Assembly: GCA_902517895.1 (NCBI GenBank)
Contig: CABYEA010000003.1
Location: forward strand, 40,518-104,517
Reading direction: 5' to 3'
From: an uncultured Bacteroidota bacterium
GTDB taxonomy: Bacteria; Bacteroidota; Bacteroidia; Flavobacteriales; Flavobacteriaceae
DNA length: 64,000 nucleotides
Below, piece after piece: positions 51,833-60,195 of the stretch. The notes beneath the pieces were generated by a model. That model searched no databases, had not been told where the DNA came from, and was given only the letters and a program-made list of their open reading frames with translations. Position numbers and translations under genes: made by a program. Every line of letters begins with the position of its first letter. Positions within the stretch are counted from its first letter, which is position 1.

Positions 51833-52813
51833 ATGAAGAATAATGTATTTCTACTTTTTCTTTTTCTTTTTATTTACTCATGTAATAATTTACGTCATAC
51901 AAGTTTGACAGGTCTTGTTTATGGTACAACATATAACATTCAATTTTATAGCTCTGCAAATAAAAATTTCTCAAAAGAAATAGACAGTATTTTGAATGAA
52001 ATAGACAACTCTATGTCAACCTATAAGTCTACTTCAATTATTTCAAAAATCAATAATAATGAAAGTGTTGAAATCGACAATCATTTTAAAAATGTTTTTA
52101 ATTCTTCAAAAAAAATATTTCAAAAAACTAGCGGTAGATTTGATCCATCGATTGGATTATTGGTCAATTATTGGGGTTTTGGTCCTGAAAAATTTGATAT
52201 TGAATCTGATATTAAAGATGATAAGCTGTCTTACCTGCTTCAAAAAGTAGGGTTTGATAAATTTGAAATTATTGATGATAATATCAAAAGACCATTTGAC
52301 TCATATATTGATTTTAACGCCATAGCTAAGGGATATGCTGTAGATCAAATTGGGAATTTTTTAATAAAGAAAAAAATTGAAAATTATTTAATTGAAATTG
52401 GGGGAGAAATAATTGCCTCAGGGTTAAATATGAATAAAAATAAGCCTTGGGTTGTAGCTATAGATGCGCCAAGATTTGACGGCGATAGAAGTATTTACAG
52501 CATCCTTGAGTTAAATAATACTTCACTAGCATCTTCTGGCACTTATAGAAAATTTAAAATTGATTCAATTGGTAATCGATATGCCCATATAATTAATCCC
52601 CTTTCAGGTTATCCTAGTAGAACTAATATTTTAAGTGTTACAGTAAAAGCAACTTCTTGTATTGATGCAGACGCTTATGCAACTGCACTTCACACGATGA
52701 CTATAGAGGAAATAAAAGATTTCTTTAATAATAATTCTGATATTTCATCTTTAGTGATCTTTGAGAATAATAATAATGAGCTTGAAGAATTGGATTTGAA
52801 TAGCTTTTATTAA
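51833..52813 (+). CDS. apbE: FAD:protein FMN transferase ApbE (lipoprotein)
   Basis: It transfers FMN from FAD to threonines of target proteins such as NqrB and NqrC. It has 326 residues with a lipoprotein signal ending FLFIYSC17. Domain motifs are GLVYGTTYNIQFY, EIDNSMSTYKSTSII, the FAD site around GRFDPSIGLLVNYWGFG, DFNAIAKGYAVDQI, EIGGEIIASG, and DADAYATALHTM. It sits directly after the nqr operon, matching its substrate. It converges on a methyltransferase gene 3 bases away. Confidence 0.95.
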   Translation: MKNNVFLLFLFLFIYSCNNLRHTSLTGLVYGTTYNIQFYSSANKNFSKEIDSILNEIDNSMSTYKSTSIISKINNNESVEIDNHFKNVFNSSKKIFQKTSGRFDPSIGLLVNYWGFGPEKFDIESDIKDDKLSYLLQKVGFDKFEIIDDNIKRPFDSYIDFNAIAKGYAVDQIGNFLIKKKIENYLIEIGGEIIASGLNMNKNKPWVVAIDAPRFDGDRSIYSILELNNTSLASSGTYRKFKIDSIGNRYAHIINPLSGYPSRTNILSVTVKATSCIDADAYATALHTMTIEEIKDFFNNNSDISSLVIFENNNNELEELDLNSFY

Positions 52814-52816
52814 TTG

Positions 52817-53581
52817 TTATTTTCTGCAAATAGGAATTATTTCTCGATTGGGTAAACAATATTTAATGATTTCTTGAGAATTAAGTTTAGAGGTATACTC
52901 ACATTTTTCTACTATGAAGCCTACTTCTTCAAGTCTATCAAAAAAATCCATTCCGTATATTCTTACATGATCGTATTGTCCAAAAGCTTTGTTTCTTTCT
53001 TTAGGATCAGTTATTGTAAAATCTTCGTATGTTTTTTTATTTGACATGTTCATCGGTACTTGAAAAATTCCAATACCGTCTTTTTTTAACACGCGGTATA
53101 ATTCCTGCATGGCCTTTTTATCATCAATTATATGCTCTAAAACATGATTACATAAAATAAAGTCATAGGACTCATCATCTAATGGTAAATAACAAATATC
53201 AGCTTTTATATTTGCAAGGGGTGAGTCTAAATCGATTGTATCATAAGAAATGTTTTTAAGTTTTTTAAATTTCTCAAGAAATGCGGCTTCAGGTGCAAAA
53301 TGAAGAACTTTAAGTTTCTTATTAAAAAAATCTGTTTCATTTTTTAAGTACAACCACAATAGCCTGTGTCTTTCCAATGAAAAGGTAGACGGAGATAGTG
53401 CATTTTCCCTTACATTATTATATCCATAGGGAAGAAATTTTCTAAAACTCGATCCGTCAATGGGATCAACATATTTATTTCCGCTTAAATATATTTTTAT
53501 CATTGGTTTCAAAAGAAAAATTAATCTTGTTAGAATGCTTCTTGGAATTATATTAAGAAAAATTTTTACTAAACAATTCAT
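52817..53581 (-). CDS. Class I SAM-dependent methyltransferase (Methyltransf_11 type)
   Basis: This is a protein of 254 residues. The Rossmann core starts near residue 90: VLHFAPEAAFLEKF replaces the usual glycine-rich loop, followed by TIDLDSP, ICYLPLDDESYDFILCNHVLEHI and MQELYRVLKKDGIGIFQVPM. The N terminus is hydrophobic (LKIFLNIIPRSILTRLIFLL-like, residues 6-25) and may associate with the membrane. The substrate is unknown. The first base after its start codon is the last base of map, which it follows directly. Confidence 0.8.
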   Translation of the reverse strand: MNCLVKIFLNIIPRSILTRLIFLLKPMIKIYLSGNKYVDPIDGSSFRKFLPYGYNNVRENALSPSTFSLERHRLLWLYLKNETDFFNKKLKVLHFAPEAAFLEKFKKLKNISYDTIDLDSPLANIKADICYLPLDDESYDFILCNHVLEHIIDDKKAMQELYRVLKKDGIGIFQVPMNMSNKKTYEDFTITDPKERNKAFGQYDHVRIYGMDFFDRLEEVGFIVEKCEYTSKLNSQEIIKYCLPNREIIPICRK

Positions 53582-54394
53582 TTAAGAAAAGTGGTTATGA
53601 AATTCATCTTCTTCACTGGAAAAAATATTAAGTGAATCATAAATGTATTTAAAAGTTGAAAGTATTTCGGGCTGACCATTAATTATTGCAATATTATGTT
53701 CAAAGTGAACACTAGGAAGATTATCTTTTGTTGTTATGGTCCAACCATCATTATGTTGTATTATTTTATGAGATTTCATATTAATCATTGGTTCGATGGC
53801 AACCACCATACCTTCTTGAAATTTTTTTCCTGTTCCTTTTCTTCCATAGTTTGGCATTTCTGGTTTTTCATGCATTATTTTTCCTATTCCGTGTCCAACC
53901 AATTCTCTTACCACACCATATCCATTTTTCTCACAATGATTTTGAATAGCATAACCAACATCACCCACACGATTTCCAGACTTAAATTCTTTTATGCCTA
54001 AATAAAGTGATTCCTTTGAAACTTTTAATAATCTTTTAATTTCATCTGAAACTTCACCAACTGAAAATGTATATGCATGATCTCCATAAAAATTATTTTT
54101 CAAAACCCCACAATCTATTGAAATTATATCCCCATTTTTTAAAGGTTCATTATTTGGAATACCATGTACAACTTGAGAATTTGGGCTTGTACAAAGAGTA
54201 TTTGGGAAGTCATATAATCCCAAAAAACCAGGGATAGCGTTATTGTCCCTTATAAATTCTTTAGCTATTTTATCAAGCATTAAAGTTGTAATACCTTCTT
54301 TAATTTCATTTGCTAACAAACCTAAAGTTTTTGAAACTAAAAGTGCACTTTCTCTAATTAATTCAATCTCTTCAGTTGATTTTTGCATTCTCAT
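53582..54394 (-). CDS. map: Type I methionine aminopeptidase
   Basis: It removes N-terminal methionine from new proteins. It has 270 residues. The five metal ligands can be traced: two aspartates in ISIDCGVLKNNFYGDHAYTF, a histidine in LVGHGIGKIMHEKP, and glutamates in VAIEPMIN and HFEHNIAI. The substrate-binding motif LCTSPNSQVVHGIPN precedes them. It lies between gpmI (4-base gap) and a methyltransferase gene that begins immediately after its stop, so the three are likely one transcript. Confidence 0.96.
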   Translation of the reverse strand: MRMQKSTEEIELIRESALLVSKTLGLLANEIKEGITTLMLDKIAKEFIRDNNAIPGFLGLYDFPNTLCTSPNSQVVHGIPNNEPLKNGDIISIDCGVLKNNFYGDHAYTFSVGEVSDEIKRLLKVSKESLYLGIKEFKSGNRVGDVGYAIQNHCEKNGYGVVRELVGHGIGKIMHEKPEMPNYGRKGTGKKFQEGMVVAIEPMINMKSHKIIQHNDGWTITTKDNLPSVHFEHNIAIINGQPEILSTFKYIYDSLNIFSSEEDEFHNHFS

Positions 54395-54398
54395 AATT

Positions 54399-55916
54399 TT
54401 AAATAAGTGGCTTTTCGGTCATCTCGGGTGGAATCTCAATATCCATAATCTTCAGTATTGTAGGCGCAATATTTGATAAAATACCATCAGAGATTGATTT
54501 ATATTCAGAATTAATTAAAATTAAAGGAACCAAGTTTTTAGTGTGTGCGGTATTTGGTGTTCCGTCCTTATTGATCATCATATCACAATTACCGTGATCT
54601 GAAATTAATAATACCGTATAATGATTTTTAATACAACAATTAACAACTTTATCAACACATTTATCAATTGTCTCACAAGCCTTTATTGCTGCTTCAAAAC
54701 TTCCAGTATGACCAACCATATCGCCATTTGCATAATTAAGACAAATAAAATCATTAGTTTGATTTTCTATTTCAGAAATCAATTCATCAGTTATTTCATA
54801 AGCACTCATTTCTGGCTTAAGATCATAGGTTGCTACTTTAGGTGAATTTTTTAAAATTCTTTTTTCATTTTGATACGGTGCTTCTCGACCCCCAGAAAAG
54901 AAAAACGTAACATGGGGGTATTTTTCAGTTTCAGCTATTCTGAGTTGGGTTTTTTTATTTTTTTCTAAAACTTCTCCAAGAGTATTTCTTAGACCCTCGT
55001 TCTTAAAAATCACATTAATATTTTCAAATGAATTATCATATTTAGTCATAGTTACAAAATGATAATTTTCCTTTTTGGTTTTAAATTCATTAAAATCTGA
55101 CTGAGTAATCACTTTTGTAAGTTGTCTTCCTCTATCAGTTCTAAAATTGAAAAAGATAACAACATCATTTTCAGAAATTATAGCTAATGGATTATTATTT
55201 TCATCAATTTTTATCATCGGCATTAAAAATTCATCAGTACATTTTTTATTGTATGAATTTTCGATTTCTTCAGAAAAATTTAAAACCTGTTTTCCTTTAC
55301 CGTGGCAAATCAAATCATATGCTAGCTTTGTTCTTTCCCATCTATTGTCTCTATCCATTGAATAATATCTACCAATGATTGAGGCTAATTTGCAATTTTT
55401 ACCAATTAGATTTTTTTCAAGTTTATTGATATCCTTTATCGACGATTTAGGATCAACATCTCTACCGTCAGTAAAACCATGTATATAAACCTCAGAATTA
55501 TATTTATCAGAAATATTAATAAGCTCATATAAATGATCTATGTGGGAGTGGACTCCACCATTGCTTATAAGCCCCATTAGGTGAACTCTTTTTTGATTTT
55601 TATCGGCGTATTCAAAGGCATTGTGTAAAACCTCATTTGAGTGAAAACTTCCATCTTTTATTGACATATTTATCCTAGATAATTCTTGGTAAACAATCCT
55701 TCCTGCACCCAGATTTAAATGACCAACCTCACTATTTCCCATTTGACTCTGAGGAAGTCCGACTTCAAGACCATCAGTTTTTAGGCTAGCATTTGGATAT
55801 TTATCGTATAAAGAGTCAATAAATGGAGTATTTGCATTTTCTATTGCAGAGGTTTCAGCTTTTTTTGACTTACCCCAACCATCTAAAATCATTAATAAGA
55901 CCTTATTTTCATTCAT
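54399..55916 (-). CDS. gpmI: 2,3-bisphosphoglycerate-independent phosphoglycerate mutase
   Basis: It interconverts 3- and 2-phosphoglycerate in glycolysis using two manganese ions. It has 505 residues. Alkaline-phosphatase-fold motifs are LLMILDGWGKSKK at the start, the serine nucleophile in SQMGNSEVGHLNLGAGR, HVLMGLISNGGVHSH-type HLMGLISNGGVHSHIDHL, GFTDGRDVDPKS, and the C-terminal LISDHGNCDMM and TAHTKNLVPLIL. A TAnnTTTG box lies only 4 bases before the start codon, so the mRNA may have no leader. It heads the gpmI-map-methyltransferase group. Confidence 0.97.
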   Translation of the reverse strand: MNENKVLLMILDGWGKSKKAETSAIENANTPFIDSLYDKYPNASLKTDGLEVGLPQSQMGNSEVGHLNLGAGRIVYQELSRINMSIKDGSFHSNEVLHNAFEYADKNQKRVHLMGLISNGGVHSHIDHLYELINISDKYNSEVYIHGFTDGRDVDPKSSIKDINKLEKNLIGKNCKLASIIGRYYSMDRDNRWERTKLAYDLICHGKGKQVLNFSEEIENSYNKKCTDEFLMPMIKIDENNNPLAIISENDVVIFFNFRTDRGRQLTKVITQSDFNEFKTKKENYHFVTMTKYDNSFENINVIFKNEGLRNTLGEVLEKNKKTQLRIAETEKYPHVTFFFSGGREAPYQNEKRILKNSPKVATYDLKPEMSAYEITDELISEIENQTNDFICLNYANGDMVGHTGSFEAAIKACETIDKCVDKVVNCCIKNHYTVLLISDHGNCDMMINKDGTPNTAHTKNLVPLILINSEYKSISDGILSNIAPTILKIMDIEIPPEMTEKPLI

Positions 55917-55920
55917 TATC

Positions 55921-55928
55921 CAAAGATA
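55921..55928 (-). promoter_or_regulatory. Putative promoter -7 box of gpmI (leaderless transcript)
   Basis: TATCTTTG on the minus strand ends 4 bases before the ATG of gpmI. With normal spacing the start point falls at the ATG itself. Starting at a later ATG would remove residues conserved in the family, so the box is either a leaderless promoter or chance. Confidence 0.3.
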
Positions 55929-55943
55929 TAATATTGGAGCTTT

Positions 55944-56648
55944 TTACATTATATTTTTGAGGTTAAACCCACTTTCAATTTCAAAGTTTTTATTTTCTTT
56001 TTTGAAAATAATGGCTCGCTTCAGTCCTTTCAAATATATATCATCTCCATTTACTAGAAGAAATGAACCCTCCCTCAATCCAATAACAACTTGATCATTT
56101 AATTTTTGAAACTCATTAATTCTGGTTTCCCTTGATTCACCCATGTGTTCAAATCCAACAGTTGGATCTAGATAATGTGGATTTATATTGAAATGAATTA
56201 TTCCAAGAGCTTCTAAGCTTTTAACATGAACAATAGGCATATCATTAGTTGTTCCTATTGTAATGCCACAAATATTTGTCCCAGCACTTGTTCCTAGGTA
56301 TGGAATTCCAGAATTTATTTTATTTTTTAAAATATCAATTAAACTAAATTGGTAAAGTTTATCTAACAATAAAAATGTATTACCGCCTCCAATAAAAATA
56401 CCATCACACTTTTCAAGAGATTCTTTTAGGTCCTCATCAGTGTAATCAATAATTTCAAGGCTGAGAGTTTTAAATACATCCTTTGCTTTTTCAGTATATT
56501 CTAGGTGAGTAATCCCAGATGGTCTAGCATAGGGAACAAAAAGAATTTTTTTACATTCAGAAAACAAAGTTTTAATTTCATCGTGCAAATATTCAAGATA
56601 TTTCTGGCCATATATTGTTGATGTGCTGGCCAGCAACATTTTTTTCAT
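55944..56648 (-). CDS. pepE: Peptidase E (alpha-aspartyl dipeptidase family)
   Basis: This is a class I glutamine-amidotransferase-like serine peptidase of 234 residues that splits Asp-X dipeptides. The nucleophile serine is in YLGTSAGTNICG, and GIFIGGGNTFLLLDKLY precedes it. HFNINPHYLDPT carries the histidine and VGLREGSFLLV a supporting glutamate. It has no signal peptide, so it is cytoplasmic. It is upstream of nothing obvious on its own strand and divergent from tatA (66 bases). Confidence 0.9.
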   Translation of the reverse strand: MKKMLLASTSTIYGQKYLEYLHDEIKTLFSECKKILFVPYARPSGITHLEYTEKAKDVFKTLSLEIIDYTDEDLKESLEKCDGIFIGGGNTFLLLDKLYQFSLIDILKNKINSGIPYLGTSAGTNICGITIGTTNDMPIVHVKSLEALGIIHFNINPHYLDPTVGFEHMGESRETRINEFQKLNDQVVIGLREGSFLLVNGDDIYLKGLKRAIIFKKENKNFEIESGFNLKNIM

Positions 56649-56687
56649 AAAATTTATGAGTTACTTTAGTTAAATAAACTTACTCAT

Positions 56688-56695
56688 TATATTTG
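56688..56695 (+). promoter_or_regulatory. Putative promoter -7 box of tatA
   Basis: TATATTTG with a predicted leader near 13 bases. It lies in the 66-base gap between divergent pepE and tatA. Confidence 0.4.
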
Positions 56696-56714
56696 TATAA
56701 AACTAAGTCAAATT

Positions 56715-56987
56715 ATGATTTTATTTATCAGTGGCCCTGAAATTGGATTTATTATTTTTATCGTTGTTCTTTTGTTTGGAGCTGATAAGATTCCAGATTT
56801 TGCGCGTAACCTTGGTAAGGGAATTAACAATATAAAACACGCTACAAACGAAATAAAGCAAGAAATTAATAATTCTAAAGACACAGTTACTAAAAATTCT
56901 GACATTTCTGATCAAGTAAAATCTGAGATAGATAAAGTAAAGTCTGAAATTGATTCTGTAACGGGATCTATTAAAAGAGATTTATAG
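56715..56987 (+). CDS. tatA: Sec-independent translocase protein TatA family
   Basis: This is a 90-residue twin-arginine translocase component. It has a short periplasmic start, one membrane helix (about 8-21, [14 protein letters not shown]), then the [19 protein letters not shown] hinge and amphipathic helix, and a charged Ser/Lys-rich tail. The FG turn and the P-x-L/F-x-R pattern are diagnostic of TatA/TatB. It could act as either TatA or the fused A/B role common in Bacteroidota. tatC is not in the window. The 3' end overlaps the convergent O-methyltransferase gene by 6 bases. Confidence 0.9.
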   Translation: MILFISGPEIGFIIFIVVLLFGADKIPDFARNLGKGINNIKHATNEIKQEINNSKDTVTKNSDISDQVKSEIDKVKSEIDSVTGSIKRDL

Positions 56988-57632
56988 TTTTATAGAAATA
57001 CTTATCCCATCCCGTAGGGGAATCATTGCTGTCTTTAAACTTTTATGTAATGCTAGCTTTTTATTGAATTCATCAATCAATTTTGTTGTTTTATCATGAT
57101 TGTTTTTACTTTTTAAGACTTTTCCATGCCACAATACATTATCGGTTAACAAAATCCCACCTTTTTTTAACAAAGGATAAACAATATCTAAATAATTGGA
57201 ATAATTTTCTTTATCAGCATCAAGGAATATCATATCAAAGCTATATGTGATTTTTGGTATTATCTCAAGTGCATTACCTGTATGTTGTTTTATTTGTTCT
57301 CTGAATCCAGATTTCTTAAAGTACTTGTTCTGTATTTCTAAAAGTTCTTCGTTTTTGTCAATTGTATCAATCATTCCATTAGAGTCTAAACCCTCAGCAA
57401 TACATAAAGTTGAGTATCCAGAGTATGTTCCAATTTCTAAAACATTTTTAGGTTTAATTATTTTTGATATAATACTTAAAAAGTTTCCTTGGGCTTTCCC
57501 GCTAAGCATTATTGGATTGAGACATTTTATTTCAGTTTCTCTTCTTAAATCGGCAAGAATTGCTGTTTCATTTGTTGATCGCATTTCAATATAATCAGAG
57601 GTTTCTAAATAAGAAAAATCCATTTTATTCAT
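56982..57632 (-). CDS. O-methyltransferase (COMT-like, SAM-dependent)
   Basis: This is a protein of 216 residues of the class I family that methylates catechol-like or caffeoyl-CoA-like hydroxyls with a metal ion. The SAM site is [29 protein letters not shown] follows, and [13 protein letters not shown] carries the metal-binding aspartates. NVLWHGKV is another family mark. The true substrate in Bacteroidota is not known. It overlaps the msrA stop by 8 bases, so the two are co-translated. Confidence 0.88.
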   Translation of the reverse strand: MNKMDFSYLETSDYIEMRSTNETAILADLRRETEIKCLNPIMLSGKAQGNFLSIISKIIKPKNVLEIGTYSGYSTLCIAEGLDSNGMIDTIDKNEELLEIQNKYFKKSGFREQIKQHTGNALEIIPKITYSFDMIFLDADKENYSNYLDIVYPLLKKGGILLTDNVLWHGKVLKSKNNHDKTTKLIDEFNKKLALHKSLKTAMIPLRDGISISIKL

Positions 57633-58269
57633 CTTTTATCAAATCCTCAAATTTAAATTTGAAATTTTTAAATCTAGGATTAGAAATATTTTTTATGTAG
57701 GGGTGATTAGGGTTATTTTTTTTAAAGTCTTGATGATATTTTTCAGCAACCCAAAATTTTCTAAAAGGGTATACCTCAGCAGCAACATTTACTTCAGTGC
57801 TTCCTTCAATTTGATTGATTTTAGCATTAATAATTTTTTTCTGGTTATCATTTTGATAAAAAATTATAGATCTATATTGAGGTCCCATGTCAGGTCCTTG
57901 ACCGTTTATTTGAGATATATTTTGGGACCCAAAATAAACATCTAAAAGATTTGAAAAAGTAATTTCATCAGGATTATAAATAACCTCAATAGTTTCTGCG
58001 TGTCCAGTTAATTTTGTATTTACTAGTCCGTAGGTTGGGTCATTTGTATCTCCTCCAGAGTACCCGCTTACTACATCTTGAACTCCGATTATACTTTCAT
58101 AAATGGCCTCAACGCACCAAAAGCATCCGCTTGCAAAGTAAGCTTTATGTATGTTATTAGAGTTGACTTCAATTGGTTTAAGTTCAAGTTGAGTGTTTTT
58201 TGGATTTTTTTGGGCACAAGAATTATAAAACAGGCCAAAGAGTAGTGATGATATAATAATTTTTTTCAA
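57625..58269 (-). CDS. msrA: Peptide-methionine (S)-S-oxide reductase MsrA (exported)
   Basis: It repairs oxidised methionine in proteins. It has 214 residues. The catalytic cysteine C49 lies in the signature ASGCFWCVEAIYES; GYSGGDTNDPTYGLV, GHAETIEV, and QYRSIIFY complete the fold. An N-terminal signal with a lipobox (FYNSC18) suggests it is a lipoprotein outside the cytoplasm, so it protects envelope proteins. It follows the zinc-ribbon-homologue gene by 6 bases and overlaps the O-methyltransferase gene. Confidence 0.95.
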   Translation of the reverse strand: MKKIIISSLLFGLFYNSCAQKNPKNTQLELKPIEVNSNNIHKAYFASGCFWCVEAIYESIIGVQDVVSGYSGGDTNDPTYGLVNTKLTGHAETIEVIYNPDEITFSNLLDVYFGSQNISQINGQGPDMGPQYRSIIFYQNDNQKKIINAKINQIEGSTEVNVAAEVYPFRKFWVAEKYHQDFKKNNPNHPYIKNISNPRFKNFKFKFEDLIKDE

Positions 58270-58275
58270 TTTAAA

Positions 58276-59055
58276 TTATATACTTGAAAAAAGTTTTTCC
58301 ATTTTTTCTTTTTGCTCAGTTGCTAAAACTTCGTCAACCAAAATTCTTCCACTATGTTCGTCAGTGATGATCTTTTTTCTTGATGCGATTTCCATTTGAA
58401 TTTGAGGCGGGATTGTAAAATATGATCCACCCGCGGCACCTCTTTCAACAGGGACAATTGCAAGTCCATTTTTTACGTTATTTCTGATTTTACTGTATGC
58501 AAATAGTAATCTTTCTTCAATTAGTTTTTTGTAATCTTCAGACTTACCTAAAAGCATATTTTCCTCTTTTTCAGTTTCTTTTAAAATAGTGTCAAGCTCA
58601 CCTTTTTTGTGCTTTAAATGATCAGTTTTTTCTCCAAGTGTAGACTTTACAGAATCAATTGACTCAATCTTAAGCTCGATTTTTTCTTTAAATTCTTTGA
58701 TGTTTTTTTCTGCAAGTTGAATTTCTAGTTCTTGATATTCAGTTTCTTTGGTCAATGAATCAAATTCACGGTTATTTCTTACATTTTTTTGTTGTTCAGT
58801 ATATTTCTTCATTAAAGCCTTTGATTCTTCAATAAGATTTTTCTTAGATGAGATTTGATCTTCCAGTTCTTTTTGACTAACATCTAATTTTTCAATTCTT
58901 ATATTTAGTCCTTCAATCTCATCCTCTAAATCTCTCACTTCAAGAGGTAATTCACCTCTAATATCTCTAATCTTATCAATTCTTGAGTCTATTAATTGCA
59001 AATCATATAAAGCTCTTAATTTTTCTTCAATTGTTGGTTCTTTTTTCTTGGCCAT
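58276..59055 (-). CDS. C4-type zinc-ribbon family coiled-coil protein without the cysteines
   Basis: This is a 259-residue protein, mostly a long coiled coil (about 20-175), followed by a C-terminal domain. In related bacterial proteins this domain has two CxxC pairs. Here the matching places in RGAAGGSYFTIPPQ and TDEHSGRILVDE hold Ala208/Ser211 and Asp232/Ser235, so zinc binding is lost, while the surrounding residues are well kept. I have the same cysteine-free form in mind for other Flavobacteriia. Its role is not established. It lies 1 base after the Nif3-like gene. Confidence 0.85.
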   Translation of the reverse strand: MAKKKEPTIEEKLRALYDLQLIDSRIDKIRDIRGELPLEVRDLEDEIEGLNIRIEKLDVSQKELEDQISSKKNLIEESKALMKKYTEQQKNVRNNREFDSLTKETEYQELEIQLAEKNIKEFKEKIELKIESIDSVKSTLGEKTDHLKHKKGELDTILKETEKEENMLLGKSEDYKKLIEERLLFAYSKIRNNVKNGLAIVPVERGAAGGSYFTIPPQIQMEIASRKKIITDEHSGRILVDEVLATEQKEKMEKLFSSI

Positions 59056-59056
59056 T

Positions 59057-60154
59057 TTAGCTATATTTTACTGGGTTTGTATTTGTTTTTGTCAAAGCGA
59101 TTGCAAAATTAGGGAATTTTTTTGTAAGAATATCAAACAATAAATTTTTTGTAAACTGCTCACTCTCATAATGACCTACATCAATTAATAAAATAGAATT
59201 ATCAGCTTTGAAGTAATCATGGTATTTCAGATCGGCTGTTAAATATGCATCCACCTTTACTGAAATTGCTTTTTCTATACCAAAACTTCCAGATCCACCC
59301 AGGACAGCAACTTTTTTAATATTTTTCTCTAATAGTTTCGAGTGCTTTAAAAATTTGATACCAAGTTTGTTTTTTATAAGATCCAAAAAATTATGTTCAC
59401 TCATTGGCTCACTTAATTCCCCGTACATTCCCATACCAATATTTTCATTAATATTTTCCAAAGTTTTAACCTCATAAGCAATTTCTTCATAAGGGTGTAC
59501 TTCTCTTAGTGCAGATAATACTTTTTCTTTAAGATGTTTTAAGAAGGTTATATTGACACAAACTTCATTTTGAGTTGTATTTTTTAGTTTATTTCCAATA
59601 ATCGGATTTGAGCTTTCATTACCTCTAAAGGTTCCAATACCCTCATATGAAAAACTACAATTGTCATATTTTCCAATAGATCCGGCTCCAACACCAAACA
59701 ATTTATTTTTAAGAGATTTGGCATTACTTTTTGGTATGTATGTAGTTAGTTTTTTTATTGTCTTTGACTTTGGGATCAAAACTTTTTTATTTGATATACC
59801 CAAGACTTCACATAATTTCATACTAACCCCCATATTAGAGTTGTCTAAAGCAGTATGTATGGCAAAAATTGAAATATTATTTTTTAAAGCTAAAATTATT
59901 GAATCATTTACATAATTTCCTGGCGAAAGCTGTTTTATGCCATTAAAAATTATAGGATGAAAGCTTATTATGAGGTTACTATTTGACTCAATTGCTTCTT
60001 GAACAACTTCTTTAGTTGAGTCAAGGCAAATTATAATTCCATTGACATTTGCATTTTTATCTCCAACTATAAGTCCAGTATTATCAAAATCCTCAGAATA
60101 CTTAAGTGGAGCATAACTATCCAAAAAGCTAATTACATCTTTAACTAACATCAC
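59057..60154 (-). CDS. Nif3-like dinuclear metal-centre protein
   Basis: This is a protein of 365 residues, the longer form with an inserted PII-like domain (about 135-235). Signature parts are LKYSEDFDNTGLIVGD at the start, IIICLDST, ISFHPIIFNGIKQL with metal ligands, and FAIHTALDNSNMGVS. The C-terminal VAVLGGSGSFGIEKA, LTADLKYHDYF and DVGHYESEQF supply the second half of the metal site. Members are conserved, hexameric and mostly of unknown function. It is followed directly by the zinc-ribbon homologue. The start could be M1 or M2. Confidence 0.93.
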   Translation of the reverse strand: MMLVKDVISFLDSYAPLKYSEDFDNTGLIVGDKNANVNGIIICLDSTKEVVQEAIESNSNLIISFHPIIFNGIKQLSPGNYVNDSIILALKNNISIFAIHTALDNSNMGVSMKLCEVLGISNKKVLIPKSKTIKKLTTYIPKSNAKSLKNKLFGVGAGSIGKYDNCSFSYEGIGTFRGNESSNPIIGNKLKNTTQNEVCVNITFLKHLKEKVLSALREVHPYEEIAYEVKTLENINENIGMGMYGELSEPMSEHNFLDLIKNKLGIKFLKHSKLLEKNIKKVAVLGGSGSFGIEKAISVKVDAYLTADLKYHDYFKADNSILLIDVGHYESEQFTKNLLFDILTKKFPNFAIALTKTNTNPVKYS

Positions 60155-60168
60155 TTAATTATTTATTT

Positions 60169-60176
60169 CAAAGATA
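60169..60176 (-). promoter_or_regulatory. Putative promoter -7 box of the Nif3-like operon
   Basis: TATCTTTG on the minus strand, with a predicted leader of about 8 bases. It lies in the 41-base gap between the divergent Nif3-like gene and lpxK. Confidence 0.35.
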
Positions 60177-60195
60177 AATAATTACTTTAGTTAAG

